From Devosia equisanguinis (GTDB lineage Bacteria > Pseudomonadota > Alphaproteobacteria > Rhizobiales > Devosiaceae): a DNA stretch of 64,000 bases. Every line of letters starts with the position of its first letter. The stretch's first letter is position 1. The translations under genes were made by a program, and so were the position numbers. Shown piece by piece: positions 8,370 through 16,718 of the stretch. The notes below the pieces were generated by a model that was not told the DNA's origin, did not search any database, and was given only the letters and a program-made list of their open reading frames with translations. The stretch covers positions 124,001 to 188,000 of the forward strand of contig NZ_UZWD01000025.1 of assembly GCF_900631955.1 (NCBI RefSeq), in the 5' to 3' direction.

Positions 8370-9053
8370 TCATCTGCCGCCAAACAGCCCGACGCCATGC
8401 CGGCGCAAGGGGGCGGCCAGCACCAGCCCGGCAGCGAAACCGCCGATATGGGCCCACCACGCCACCGGTTCGTCGGAGCCGATAAGCCCATAGAAAAGCT
8501 GGGTCAGGATCCAGAATCCGAGCATCCAATAGGCCGGGACCGGCAGAGGAATGAGCCAGACGATGCGGGCCAGGACGAAGACCCGCACATGGGGAAAGAG
8601 CAGGATATAGGCGCCCATGACCCCGGCCACGGCCCCTGACGCCCCGATCAGCGGCCCATTGCCGTCGAGGTTGAACAGCAGGTGGGCGAGGGCTGCAAGG
8701 ACGGCGCAAGCGAGGTAAAAGCCGAGGAATTTCAAGTGCCCGAAGGCATCCTCGATATTGTCGCCGAACACCCAGAGGAACAGCATATTGGTGAGCAGGT
8801 GCATCCAGTCGGCGTGGAGGAATGCATAGGTCACCAGCGTCGCCCAGTCCGGCAGCCAGGGCACCGGCTGGGGGTAAAGATCGCGCACGACGATGGGGAT
8901 CATGCCGAAATCGATGGTCGCCTGATCGAAGGCTGCCGGCGGCAGCGCCGCCTGTACCAGAAATACCAGAATGGTGATCCCGATCAGCCCATAGGTGACG
9001 AATGGAAACTCGACATGCTTGATCGGATTGGCGTCATGCAGGGGCAAGAACAT
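8370..9053 (-). CDS. Rhomboid family intramembrane serine protease
   Basis: Rhomboids cut membrane helices within the bilayer. The 227-residue protein has about six hydrophobic helices, the catalytic serine in GASGAVAG and the partner histidine in WWAHIGGFAAG, so it is predicted active. The HADWMHLLTNMLF segment of the first loop is also typical. It is the last gene of a minus-strand run (twin-membrane protein, cobalamin adenosyltransferase, rhomboid), with 61 bases to the gene before. The substrate is unknown. Confidence 0.9.
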   Translation of the reverse strand: MFLPLHDANPIKHVEFPFVTYGLIGITILVFLVQAALPPAAFDQATIDFGMIPIVVRDLYPQPVPWLPDWATLVTYAFLHADWMHLLTNMLFLWVFGDNIEDAFGHLKFLGFYLACAVLAALAHLLFNLDGNGPLIGASGAVAGVMGAYILLFPHVRVFVLARIVWLIPLPVPAYWMLGFWILTQLFYGLIGSDEPVAWWAHIGGFAAGLVLAAPLRRHGVGLFGGR

Positions 9054-9114
9054 ATTCTGTCACGTCTCTCCTGCGCGGCACCACTATCTGCGGCAACCGG
9101 GTGCGTGTTGCCGT

Positions 9115-9711
9115 TCAGTCGGTCTTCTTCACGTCACCATAATTGCCCGGCACCCACAAGACATCGTCGGCACCATTGGCATTGGCCACGCGGCCCAGCA
9201 CAAAGAACAGGTCCGAGAGGCGGTTGAGATAGCGCAGGGTTTCGGGACTGGTGTCGGGCTCGATCTCGAGCAGGGCCGAGACCACGCGCTCGGCGCGACG
9301 GGTGACGGTGCGGGCAAGGTGCAGGGCTACCGAGAGCGGCGTGCCGCCGGGCAGGATGAAGCTCCTGAGCGGGGAGAGATCGGCGTTGAACCGGTCGATC
9401 TGGTCTTCCAGCCAGTTCGTCTGCACCGGGCGGACGCGCAGGCTGGGATATTCGGCATCGGGATCATCCGCGCCGGGGGTCGCCAGGTCCGAGCCCACAT
9501 CGAAGAGGTCGTTCTGGATGCGAGCAAGGATGGGGTCCAGCACATGGTGGGCGCCGGCGGCGAGGCGCGCATTGCCGACAAAGGCATTGGCTTCCTCGAC
9601 CGTGCCATAGGCCTCGATGCGCAGATCGTGCTTGGAGCGGCGGGGGCCGCGCACCAGCCCGGTGGTGCCGCTATCGCCGGTGCGCGTATAGATGACGTTG
9701 AGCTTGACCAT
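9115..9711 (-). CDS. Cob(I)alamin adenosyltransferase, PduO type
   Basis: The enzyme transfers adenosyl from ATP to cob(I)alamin, making the coenzyme form of B12. The 198-residue protein begins with the ATP-binding TRTGDSGTTGL segment and contains FILPGGT, the RxxxRRAER stretch and the ending LNRLSDLFFVLGRVAN, all characteristic of the PduO-type family. It follows the small twin-membrane protein by 16 bases. The window also carries cobS and cobT far away, so the organism probably makes B12. Confidence 0.92.
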   Translation of the reverse strand: MVKLNVIYTRTGDSGTTGLVRGPRRSKHDLRIEAYGTVEEANAFVGNARLAAGAHHVLDPILARIQNDLFDVGSDLATPGADDPDAEYPSLRVRPVQTNWLEDQIDRFNADLSPLRSFILPGGTPLSVALHLARTVTRRAERVVSALLEIEPDTSPETLRYLNRLSDLFFVLGRVANANGADDVLWVPGNYGDVKKTD

Positions 9712-9727
9712 GACTGGTGCCCGCGGC

Positions 9728-9922
9728 TCAGCCGCGCCCGAACAGGAACAGGGCGCCCATCAGCAGCAGGATGGCCACGGCCTGGCCGATGACGCGCAGG
9801 CGCATCAGCCGCTGGCTGGTATTGCCCGGCCCGCCCTTCATCATGTTCCACAGGCCCATGCCCAGAACGATGACGACGAAGAGCAGCGCGAGTGCGATGG
9901 CAATGTTCAATAGGGTCTGCAT
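9728..9922 (-). CDS. Twin-transmembrane small protein (HIG1-like)
   Basis: A 64-residue protein of two hydrophobic helices near residues 5-24 and 44-61, joined by a basic loop containing GGPGNTSQRLMRLRV. Alphaproteobacterial homologues are called twin transmembrane proteins of the HIG1-like family and are often next to this adenosyltransferase. The ATG at 9922 is the natural start; the longer frame to 10006 overlaps the LysR gene. The function is not established. Confidence 0.72.
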   Translation of the reverse strand: MQTLLNIAIALALLFVVIVLGMGLWNMMKGGPGNTSQRLMRLRVIGQAVAILLLMGALFLFGRG

Positions 9923-9929
9923 GTCAGCC

Positions 9930-10844
9930 TTAACGGGTCGGGTGGCGGTCGAGTTCACCATTGATATAGGCGAGGAGCCCGGCGGCCAATGCGTCAAAGA
10001 TGGCACGGATCCGGTGTGAGGTGAACAATTCCCTGTGCGTGGTCAGCCAGATCGGCAAGGGCGGGATCTGCGGGTCGATGTCGAGCGCCACCAGCCCGGG
10101 CGTGGACGCCACCAACTGCTGCTGTCCGAAGGCAATGCCGAGCCCGGCCTTGAGCAATTCCCAGCAATGGGACTGGTCGTCCGAGCGCAGCATGAAGTTG
10201 TCGCGGCTGACTGCAAATCCCATGCGCTGGGCATGGCTGACGATAAGGTCCGAACGGTCAAAGCCGATGAGGTCGTGTGACCAGAGGTCCTGCAGTGTCT
10301 GTGGCCGGCCGCGCCGGGCGAGATAATCCTCATGTGCGGCTGCCACCAGCGGCACCTCGCCCAGATGCCGGGTGATCAGCTCCAGCTGGGTGGGGCGGAA
10401 CATGCGGATGGCGATATCGGCCTCGCGCATCAGCAGATTCTCCGAAGTATCGGAGGGCACGATTTCTATGGCGATGCGCGGATGCAGCGCGCGAATGGAT
10501 CTGAGCAGGGTGGGCAGAACATGGTTTGAGATCATGACGCTGGCAGTGATGCGCACCGTGCCTCCCTCATCCTGCTGAGCGCCCTGGGCGAGGATATTGG
10601 CCTCGGCGAGGGCAGATTGGGCGTCCTTGACCCGACCATAGAGCCGCAAGGCCGACGCAGTCGGCTTGAGACCCGAAAGGCTGCGGTCGAAGAGCGTAAG
10701 GCCAAGGGCGGTTTCCAGCGCTTCGACATGACGGCCGATGGTGGGCTGGCTGATGCCGAGGTCGCGCGCAGCCGCCGATAGCGAGCCCTCCGCCACCACC
10801 GCTGCAAAACTGCGCCATAGCGCCCAGTCCGGCTCTCTATTCAT
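9930..10844 (-). CDS. LysR family transcriptional regulator
   Basis: A 304-residue LysR-type regulator. A winged helix-turn-helix near residues 8-67 (SLSAAARDLGISQPTIGRHV) is followed by the periplasmic-binding-protein-like effector domain. It faces the NAD-binding protein gene at 10932, and two short palindromes lie between them, so it probably controls that gene and itself. Its stop is 7 bases before the twin-membrane gene, so read-through into that run is possible. Confidence 0.9.
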   Translation of the reverse strand: MNREPDWALWRSFAAVVAEGSLSAAARDLGISQPTIGRHVEALETALGLTLFDRSLSGLKPTASALRLYGRVKDAQSALAEANILAQGAQQDEGGTVRITASVMISNHVLPTLLRSIRALHPRIAIEIVPSDTSENLLMREADIAIRMFRPTQLELITRHLGEVPLVAAAHEDYLARRGRPQTLQDLWSHDLIGFDRSDLIVSHAQRMGFAVSRDNFMLRSDDQSHCWELLKAGLGIAFGQQQLVASTPGLVALDIDPQIPPLPIWLTTHRELFTSHRIRAIFDALAAGLLAYINGELDRHPTR

Positions 10845-10884
10845 TTTTGAATGTCAAATGTCGAATTGTAGGGAATTTCTATTC
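10839..10884. promoter_or_regulatory. Candidate LysR operator region
   Basis: Two short palindromes occupy the divergent intergenic region: ATTCA-TTTT-TGAAT at 10839-10852, overlapping the LysR start codon, and GAAT-TTCT-ATTC at 10873-10884. The stretch is also AT-rich relative to its surroundings. Such repeats are usual binding sites for LysR regulators. The assignment is an inference. Confidence 0.4.
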
Positions 10885-10931
10885 TTCAATGTATCGACGA
10901 CCGTGCGCTCATGCAATCCAAGGAGGATGAA

Positions 10932-11894
10932 ATGAGTGGACGCAATGTGACGGTTCTGGGCAGCAACGGCCATCTGGGCCATGCCGCCATGGTGGGATTT
11001 GCCGAGGCGGGGTGGACAGTGACGGGCTTGGGCCGAAGCAATCGCAAGCCGGTGGCCGGGACGCGCTTCCTTGCCGGCGATGCCAATGATGTCGCCGTGG
11101 TCCGTGCGGCCATTGCGGGGGCCGATGTGGTGGTCCAGGGTCTGCATCTGCGCTATGACCAATGGGGCAATGGGCGCGCCGAAGCGCAATTGCAGGTGGT
11201 GCTGGACGCCATGGCGGGTAGCGGCAAGACGCTGCTGTTTCCCGGCACGATCTACAATTACAGCGCCGGTGACCGCGTGGTGTCACCGCAATTGCGGCAG
11301 CAGGCGGAAAAGCCGCGCGGGGAAATCCGGATTCGGCTCGAACGGATGCTCGCAGAGGCCGCGGCAGCAGGCGATATCCAGGCGATCATCGTACGGGCTG
11401 GGGATTTTTATGCGCCCGGCGATCAGGGCGGCTGGTTCGAGCAGGCCATGCTGATGAACTGGCGGCGTGGCAAGGTCTATCATCTGGCCGACCGCAATTT
11501 ACGGCACAGCTGGGCCTATCTGCCCGACCTGGGACGCGCCTTTGCCCGGGTCGCCGAGCGGCGTGAGACTTTGGGGCCGTTCGAGAATTTCCACTTTGCA
11601 GGCCATTGGGTCAGCCATGGACAGCTGATGGCGGCGATCCAGGCGGCTGCGCCGAAGCCACTCAAGCCCTCGCCCATGCCCTGGTGGCTGTTGCGCGCCA
11701 TGGGCCTGTTCGATCCGGTGATGCGCGATATTTTCGAAATGCGCTATCTCTGGACCCATGAGATGGAGCTGGTCGATCCCCGTCTGGATGCGCTGCTTGG
11801 CCCCGGCGTCCTGACCCCGTTCGAAACGGCCGTGGGCGAGACGGTGGGCACGGTGTTTGGCAGCCAAGGGACGGTTAAGGTGGACGCTGCCTAA
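10932..11894 (+). CDS. NAD(P)-binding epimerase/dehydratase-like protein
   Basis: A 320-residue Rossmann protein with an N-terminal nucleotide-binding loop at residues 6-14 (LGSNGHLGH, a variant of GxxGxxG), as in atypical short-chain dehydrogenases. The FPGTIYNYSAG segment contains the Y that may act in catalysis, but a clear YxxxK is not obvious, so the reaction is unknown. The start at 10932 follows AAGGAGG by 6 bases; an ATG at 10911 lies upstream of that site and is rejected. It overlaps the end of gluQ on the other strand by 4 bases. Confidence 0.82.
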   Translation: MSGRNVTVLGSNGHLGHAAMVGFAEAGWTVTGLGRSNRKPVAGTRFLAGDANDVAVVRAAIAGADVVVQGLHLRYDQWGNGRAEAQLQVVLDAMAGSGKTLLFPGTIYNYSAGDRVVSPQLRQQAEKPRGEIRIRLERMLAEAAAAGDIQAIIVRAGDFYAPGDQGGWFEQAMLMNWRRGKVYHLADRNLRHSWAYLPDLGRAFARVAERRETLGPFENFHFAGHWVSHGQLMAAIQAAAPKPLKPSPMPWWLLRAMGLFDPVMRDIFEMRYLWTHEMELVDPRLDALLGPGVLTPFETAVGETVGTVFGSQGTVKVDAA

Positions 11895-12736
11895 AACCCC
11901 ACGGCGCGGCGGACGTCTTCTGCCGTCCAGCCGTCTGCCCGCAAATCCCGCAGGCTGGGTGAGCCGCGGGATTTGGCCAGCTTCTCGCCATCCGCGCCCT
12001 TTATCAGGCGATGGAAATGGTAATAGGGGCTGGGCAGACCCAGCAGCATTTGCAGCAGGACGTGAATGTCGGTGGCCGCTTCCAGATCCTTGCCGCGGGT
12101 GACATGGGTTATGCCCTGCGCCGCATCGTCCACCACCACGCTCAGATGATAGGAGGTCGGCACATCCTTGCGCTGCAGCACTACGTCGCCCCAGCGCTGG
12201 GGGCGAGCATAGCGAATTTGCGGGCGGTCGAGGATGGTGGGGCCGATGACCGAATAGGTCAGCATGCCGGTGCGGGCGAGAGCGGTTTCCGTGTCGAGCC
12301 GGAACTGGACGGGATCGCCGCGCTCCAGGCGCTCGATGCGCTCGGCATTGCTGAGATGTCGGCAGGTGCCCGGATAGAGCGGGGCGCCATCGGGATCGGT
12401 ATCGGTTGCCTGCTCGGCGATTTCTGCGCGGCTGCAGAAGCAGGGATAGAGCAGGTCCGCCCGTCGCAAATGGTTGGCGGCATCGGCATAAGGCTCGAAG
12501 CGATCGGACTGGCACAGCACCGGCTCGGGCCAGTCGAGGCCGAGCCAGGCGAGGTCTTCGAGGATCGCCTCGGCAAAATCGGGTTTACAGCGGCCGATGT
12601 CGATGTCCTCAATGCGCAACAAGGCGCTGCCGCCCAGCTTTTCGGCGGCATCCCAGGTCACCAGGGCCGACAGGGCGTGGCCCAGATGCAGATAGCCATT
12701 GGGGCTGGGTGCGAAGCGGAGCAGTGGCTTGGACAT
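11891..12736 (-). CDS. gluQ: Glutamyl-Q tRNA(Asp) synthetase
   Basis: GluQ-RS is a truncated glutamyl-tRNA synthetase that glutamylates queuosine in the anticodon loop of tRNA-Asp. The 281 residues contain the HIGH-type motif HLGH within FAPSPNGYLHLGHA, the cysteine-containing CFCSRAEI of the zinc region, and KLAKS in place of KMSKS. The anticodon-binding domain of a full GltX is missing, as expected. The ATG at 12736 starts right at the catalytic domain; the frame upstream is low-complexity and overlaps the glycosylase gene on the other strand. Confidence 0.92.
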   Translation of the reverse strand: MSKPLLRFAPSPNGYLHLGHALSALVTWDAAEKLGGSALLRIEDIDIGRCKPDFAEAILEDLAWLGLDWPEPVLCQSDRFEPYADAANHLRRADLLYPCFCSRAEIAEQATDTDPDGAPLYPGTCRHLSNAERIERLERGDPVQFRLDTETALARTGMLTYSVIGPTILDRPQIRYARPQRWGDVVLQRKDVPTSYHLSVVVDDAAQGITHVTRGKDLEAATDIHVLLQMLLGLPSPYYHFHRLIKGADGEKLAKSRGSPSLRDLRADGWTAEDVRRAVGF

Positions 12737-12758
12737 GGACCGGATAAGGAAATGATGT

Positions 12759-13433
12759 TTGCCCCTCACTAGCATTTTGACCACCGAGGCGACACCACGC
12801 ATCGATACGCCGGAGGGGGTGGCCTGGCATCTCGATACGCTGGTGGGACTGGTGCCGGCGCTGGCGCCGATGCGCCAGGCGGTGGGGACGGTACTGCCCC
12901 GGGTCAACCCGAAGCATTTTGCCGGCATGGCCAAGGTGATCTGTGGCCAGCAATTGTCGGTGCAGAGCGCGGCGGCGATCTGGGGCCGGTTCGAAGCGCT
13001 GCCTGGGGCGCTGGAGCCCGAGACCTATCTGGGATTGAGTGAGGACATTGTGCGCGGCGTCGGCTTTTCGCGCGGCAAATTTCTGTCGCTGCGGGCGGTG
13101 GCTGAGGCGGTCCTGGGGGGCGAGCTGGACTTTGCCCAGGTTGATGCGCTACCGGCCGAAGAGGCCATCGCGCGGCTGGTGGCGCTCAAGGGGGTCGGAC
13201 CATGGACGGCGGAGGTCTATCTGCTGTTTTGCGCGGCGCATCCCGATATCTTCCCGGCCGGAGACCTGGCTTTGCTCAAGGCCGCCCATCATGGGCTTGG
13301 GCTCGAGGCACGTCCCAGCATCAAGGAAATGATTGACATCGCCCAAAAATGGTCGCCCCATCGCTCGGCGGCGGCGCTTCTGTTCTGGCGGTATTTCGCC
13401 AGAATGCGCGATCGCGAGGGAGTTTTGCTTTAG
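12759..13433 (+). CDS. DNA-3-methyladenine glycosylase II (AlkA-like)
   Basis: A 224-residue HhH-GPD base-excision glycosylase that removes alkylated bases. The helix-hairpin-helix is LKGVGPWTAEVYLLF near residues 145-160, and the catalytic aspartate follows in FPAGDLAL. CGQQLSVQSA is the usual family segment. The N-terminal AlkA subdomain is absent, which fits the short AlkA type. The start is TTG at 12759, with AAGG about 9 bases upstream; the nearby ATGs are out of frame. Confidence 0.88.
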   Translation: MPLTSILTTEATPRIDTPEGVAWHLDTLVGLVPALAPMRQAVGTVLPRVNPKHFAGMAKVICGQQLSVQSAAAIWGRFEALPGALEPETYLGLSEDIVRGVGFSRGKFLSLRAVAEAVLGGELDFAQVDALPAEEAIARLVALKGVGPWTAEVYLLFCAAHPDIFPAGDLALLKAAHHGLGLEARPSIKEMIDIAQKWSPHRSAAALLFWRYFARMRDREGVLL

Positions 13434-13455
13434 GCGGTTTTGATCGGGACGCGAA

Positions 13456-14538
13456 ATGGAACTGGTCGATCAGGTCTACGAGGCCGCTTTTATCCCGGAA
13501 TATTGGCCAAAAGTGCTCGATGGACTGGCGCAGTCCAGTGGCTCGGTATCGGGTGCGCTGCTGGTCATCGACCCTGACCTGCCCCCACTGTGGTCGGCAA
13601 CCGAAAATGTCGCCGATCTGGTCGGCGCCTTTGCCGCGACGCCCGCCTGGTATGCCAATAGCCGCCTCAAGCGCATGCTGGTCAAGGACCATGGCGGCTT
13701 CATGCGCCTGACCGATTTCTCGACGCTGGACCAATTGCGCGCCGACCACTGCAATGCCTTCTTGTCGCTCGCCGACCTGGCCGGCCAAGCCGCGACGGTG
13801 GTGCCAATGCCGACGGGAGAAACCGTGCTGTTCACGCTGGAGCGGACGGTGGGCATGGAGAATTATTCGATTGAGGACCTGCAGGTGCTCGATGGCGTCA
13901 GGCCACATCTGGCGCGGGCCAGCCTTATCGCCTCGCGGTTGAAATTGCAGCAGGCGCAGTCGACCGTTGCCGGTCTCTCGGCGCTGGGGCTCGCGGCGGC
14001 CATCGTCTCCGAACGCGGGCGGGTCATTGCCGTCAATGATATCTTTGAAAGCCAGGCGGATTTCCTCAAGCCCGGTGCCCATGGGCAATTGCGCCTCACC
14101 GACCGGCGGATCGATGCGCTGATCCGTGCCGCCTTCGCCGAGCAATCCGAAATGGGGCGACGCGCCCTGCGATCCATTCCCGTTCCGGCCGAAGATGGCC
14201 AACGCGCTCCTGCCGTCATCCATCTGGTGCCCCTGCTGCGGGACGCGCGCGACGTTTTTGACCTTGGCGCGACCCTGGTGGTCGTCACTGGACTGTCCGG
14301 GGATGCACAGGTGCCGGACGACGCCATTCTGCGGGGCCTATTCGATCTTACCGCAGCGGAGGCGGCGGTGGCCGCGGCCCTGGCGCGCGGAATGGAACTC
14401 AAGGACATTGCGGCCGAACGTGGCATCGGGATCACCACGGTCCGTACCCATTTGGCGCAGGTGTTCCACAAGACCGGCACGGGCCATCAGGCGCAATTGG
14501 TGGCGCTGCTCAAGGGCGTCAATTCGGGGGTGTTCTAG
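13456..14538 (+). CDS. LuxR-type HTH regulator, first of tandem pair
   Basis: A 360-residue protein with a C-terminal LuxR/FixJ-type helix-turn-helix near residues 295-355 (LTAAEAAVAAALARG, then GITTVRTHLAQVFHKTGT). The N-terminal 280 residues are not a receiver or a recognisable autoinducer domain; they may form a PAS- or GAF-like sensor. The next gene, 9 bases away, is a clear paralogue. The promoter lies in the 22 bases after the glycosylase or upstream in it. The targets are unknown. Confidence 0.85.
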   Translation: MELVDQVYEAAFIPEYWPKVLDGLAQSSGSVSGALLVIDPDLPPLWSATENVADLVGAFAATPAWYANSRLKRMLVKDHGGFMRLTDFSTLDQLRADHCNAFLSLADLAGQAATVVPMPTGETVLFTLERTVGMENYSIEDLQVLDGVRPHLARASLIASRLKLQQAQSTVAGLSALGLAAAIVSERGRVIAVNDIFESQADFLKPGAHGQLRLTDRRIDALIRAAFAEQSEMGRRALRSIPVPAEDGQRAPAVIHLVPLLRDARDVFDLGATLVVVTGLSGDAQVPDDAILRGLFDLTAAEAAVAAALARGMELKDIAAERGIGITTVRTHLAQVFHKTGTGHQAQLVALLKGVNSGVF

Positions 14539-14547
14539 GCAGAAGCG

Positions 14548-15639
14548 ATGAGTGGCATCGAAGACCATATCTATGAAGCGGCCTTCGTTCCCGAACTGTG
14601 GCCTGACCTTTTGAGCAGGATCGTCGAGACCCGCGGCATTGCCTCGGGCTGCATGATGATCATCGACCCGCAGCGCCAGCCATTGTTCAGCGCTACGCCC
14701 AATATCGAGGCGGTGGTCGCCCATTTCGCCACAAGGCCGGAATGGTACACAAATAAACTGCTCTCAAGTCTCAGGCGTCGGCGCTATGCCGGGTTTCTGG
14801 AGGTCACCGACTTCCTGGCGGCTGAGGATCCGAAGGACGTGGCCTTTCATGGCGAAAACATGCGCCGCATCGGCACGGCATGGCAGCTGGGTTCGGTCGT
14901 TGACATGCCGCAGGGCGGCTTTGTGGCCTTCACTTTCGAGCGGGCGCTGGGGGAGCCCGACTTCTCCGCGGCTGAAGTGGCCCATTTCGACGCCTTGCGG
15001 CCCCATCTTGGACGGGCCAGCATGATGGCCATGCAGCTCGAAATGCAGAAGGCGCAAGCCAGCGTGGCGGCAATGGAAGCCTTGTCCATGCCGGCGGCGA
15101 TCGTAGGCGCCGGTGGTGGCGTTATCGCGGCCAATGGCCTGTTCGACGCGCTATCGTCAATCCTGCGGCCCGCCGCGTTCGGCGGCGTTTCGCTGGCCAA
15201 TCGGGAGGCCGCGGCGCTGCTCAAGCAGGCTCTGTCGGATAGCGCCTCCAACCCCATGCCCATTCGCTCGATCCCGGTCGGCACCGCCGAACAGGCAAAT
15301 CTGGTACTGCATGTCTTGCCGCTGCGCCGGGCGGCCAGCGACATCTTTGCCCAAGGCACGGCGCTGCTTACCGTGACCGGCTATGCCGCCGATGCCAATG
15401 TGCCGTCGGACGCGATACTGCGGGGGCTGTTCGACCTCACCGCCGCCGAGGCGGGTCTGGCGGCGGGCCTGGCGTCTGGCCTCAGCCTTGCCGAGGTCGC
15501 GGCCCGGCGCGGCATTGCCATTGCGACCGCCCGCACGCATCTGGCGCAGACCTTTCGCAAGACCGGCACCAGCCATCAGGCGCAGCTGGTGGCTTTGCTC
15601 AAGGGCTTTGCCGGCGTCAATACCGGCAATCTCGCCTAA
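14548..15639 (+). CDS. LuxR-type HTH regulator, second of tandem pair
   Basis: A 363-residue paralogue of the preceding gene. Both begin with the same pattern (an x-YEAAF-x-PE-x-WP segment near residues 8-20). The C-terminal helix-turn-helix is nearly the same: DAILRGLFDLTAAEA, then TARTHLAQTFRKTGTSHQ. The middle parts differ more, which suggests different input signals. It sits 9 bases behind its partner in one operon. Heterodimer formation is possible but untested. Confidence 0.85.
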   Translation: MSGIEDHIYEAAFVPELWPDLLSRIVETRGIASGCMMIIDPQRQPLFSATPNIEAVVAHFATRPEWYTNKLLSSLRRRRYAGFLEVTDFLAAEDPKDVAFHGENMRRIGTAWQLGSVVDMPQGGFVAFTFERALGEPDFSAAEVAHFDALRPHLGRASMMAMQLEMQKAQASVAAMEALSMPAAIVGAGGGVIAANGLFDALSSILRPAAFGGVSLANREAAALLKQALSDSASNPMPIRSIPVGTAEQANLVLHVLPLRRAASDIFAQGTALLTVTGYAADANVPSDAILRGLFDLTAAEAGLAAGLASGLSLAEVAARRGIAIATARTHLAQTFRKTGTSHQAQLVALLKGFAGVNTGNLA

Positions 15640-15769
15640 AGCATTGTGGCTCACGGGCAACAGGCGCGCCCCGGTGTCCATTTTCTCGCCCGCACTTCAT
15701 TCATCTGGATGATGCCAGTCCCATGTGCCCCTTCCATGTTGGCCGCAGTGATTTGGAAGAGGGCGCGTG

Positions 15770-16582
15770 ATGAGCAATTTTGGACGGGTGTTTCTGGGTG
15801 TGGCGCTGCTGGCGGGGGCCGCCTCGAGCGCCAACGCGCAGCAGGTGACCGACTGGACCGGCTTTTATGCCAGCGTCTTTGCCGGCTATGCGCTTGACCC
15901 ACAACAGGCCGGCTCGAGCAGTACGACAATTCCACCCACGCCGTCTGGGGGATATGTCATCTCCGGTGTGTCCAGCGGCGCAAATACGCGTATTGACGGC
16001 GTCTTCGGCGGCGTCGGTGCCGGCTACAACTATCAGGTCAACCAATTCGTTCTGGGCGTTGACGGTGCGGTCCATATCGGTGGGCTTTCCAAGGGAACGT
16101 CGTCGCTGGAACAGTACACCGCTTACGATGCCGTCGACACGGCGAGCATCCGGATCGCCAGCAATCTCAAGGTCAATGTGGATTGGTACTCAACCTTTGC
16201 CGGGACTTTGGGCGTCGCTTTCGATGAGGGGTGGCTGGTCAGCGTCAAGGGCGGCCTGGCCGTTGCCAATGTCAGCTCGAGCGCCACGGCCAATCTGGAT
16301 TTCGCAACCACAAACCCCGCCTTTCCTGGCGGAGTCCCTTTTGCCCCCGGCTCCACAAGCAATTCTGCGTCGTCGAGCCAGCTGGTCATGGGGCCGACAA
16401 TCGGCCTCGGGGTGGCCAAAAAGCTAAGCCAGAACGTCTCGGTGGGCGTTGAATATGCCTATGTCGGGCTGCCTACGGTCAATGCACCCCAGCCAGTGCT
16501 TATATTGGGCGCTGGAGGCGGCTCGACGCCGGTGGATATGGGTTTCCATACGCTCAAGGGCTCGCTGAAATACCACTTCTAA
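15770..16582 (+). CDS. Outer-membrane beta-barrel protein (Omp25/31-like)
   Basis: A 270-residue protein with a signal peptide (MSNFGRVFLGVALLAGAASS, cut near ANA-QQ) followed by DWTGFYASVFAGYAL, the usual first strand of the Omp25/31-type porin family, and alternating beta-strand segments ending in LKGSLKYHF with a terminal phenylalanine. An overlapping GTG at 15767 precedes the ATG by one codon; I chose ATG. A strong terminator follows at 16627. It probably lies in the outer membrane as an 8-stranded barrel. Confidence 0.85.
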   Translation: MSNFGRVFLGVALLAGAASSANAQQVTDWTGFYASVFAGYALDPQQAGSSSTTIPPTPSGGYVISGVSSGANTRIDGVFGGVGAGYNYQVNQFVLGVDGAVHIGGLSKGTSSLEQYTAYDAVDTASIRIASNLKVNVDWYSTFAGTLGVAFDEGWLVSVKGGLAVANVSSSATANLDFATTNPAFPGGVPFAPGSTSNSASSSQLVMGPTIGLGVAKKLSQNVSVGVEYAYVGLPTVNAPQPVLILGAGGGSTPVDMGFHTLKGSLKYHF

Positions 16583-16626
16583 GGAAAAGTGCTTCCTGAC
16601 CGCGCATCGTGGTGCGTTCGGTTCCT

Positions 16627-16658
16627 GGCCCGGCAGCGGGGGCATGCCGGGCCTTTTT
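16627..16658 (+). terminator. Rho-independent terminator after the beta-barrel gene
   Basis: The stem GGCCCGGCA (16627-16635) pairs with TGCCGGGCC (16645-16653), followed by five T's. It ends the beta-barrel transcript 45 bases past its stop. An in-frame Met codon at 16644 lies inside the stem, which argues against an early start for the next gene. Confidence 0.9.
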
Positions 16659-16718
16659 GTCTCGTGGATTTTTGAAGAGGGGCGAGGCATGGTGGCGCGA
16701 CCAAGTTCAGGAGCCCCC

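Noticed and set aside
16644-16718. Earlier start for the alpha/beta hydrolase
   Set aside because: The Met codon lies inside the terminator stem of the preceding gene, and a good AGGAG precedes the later ATG.
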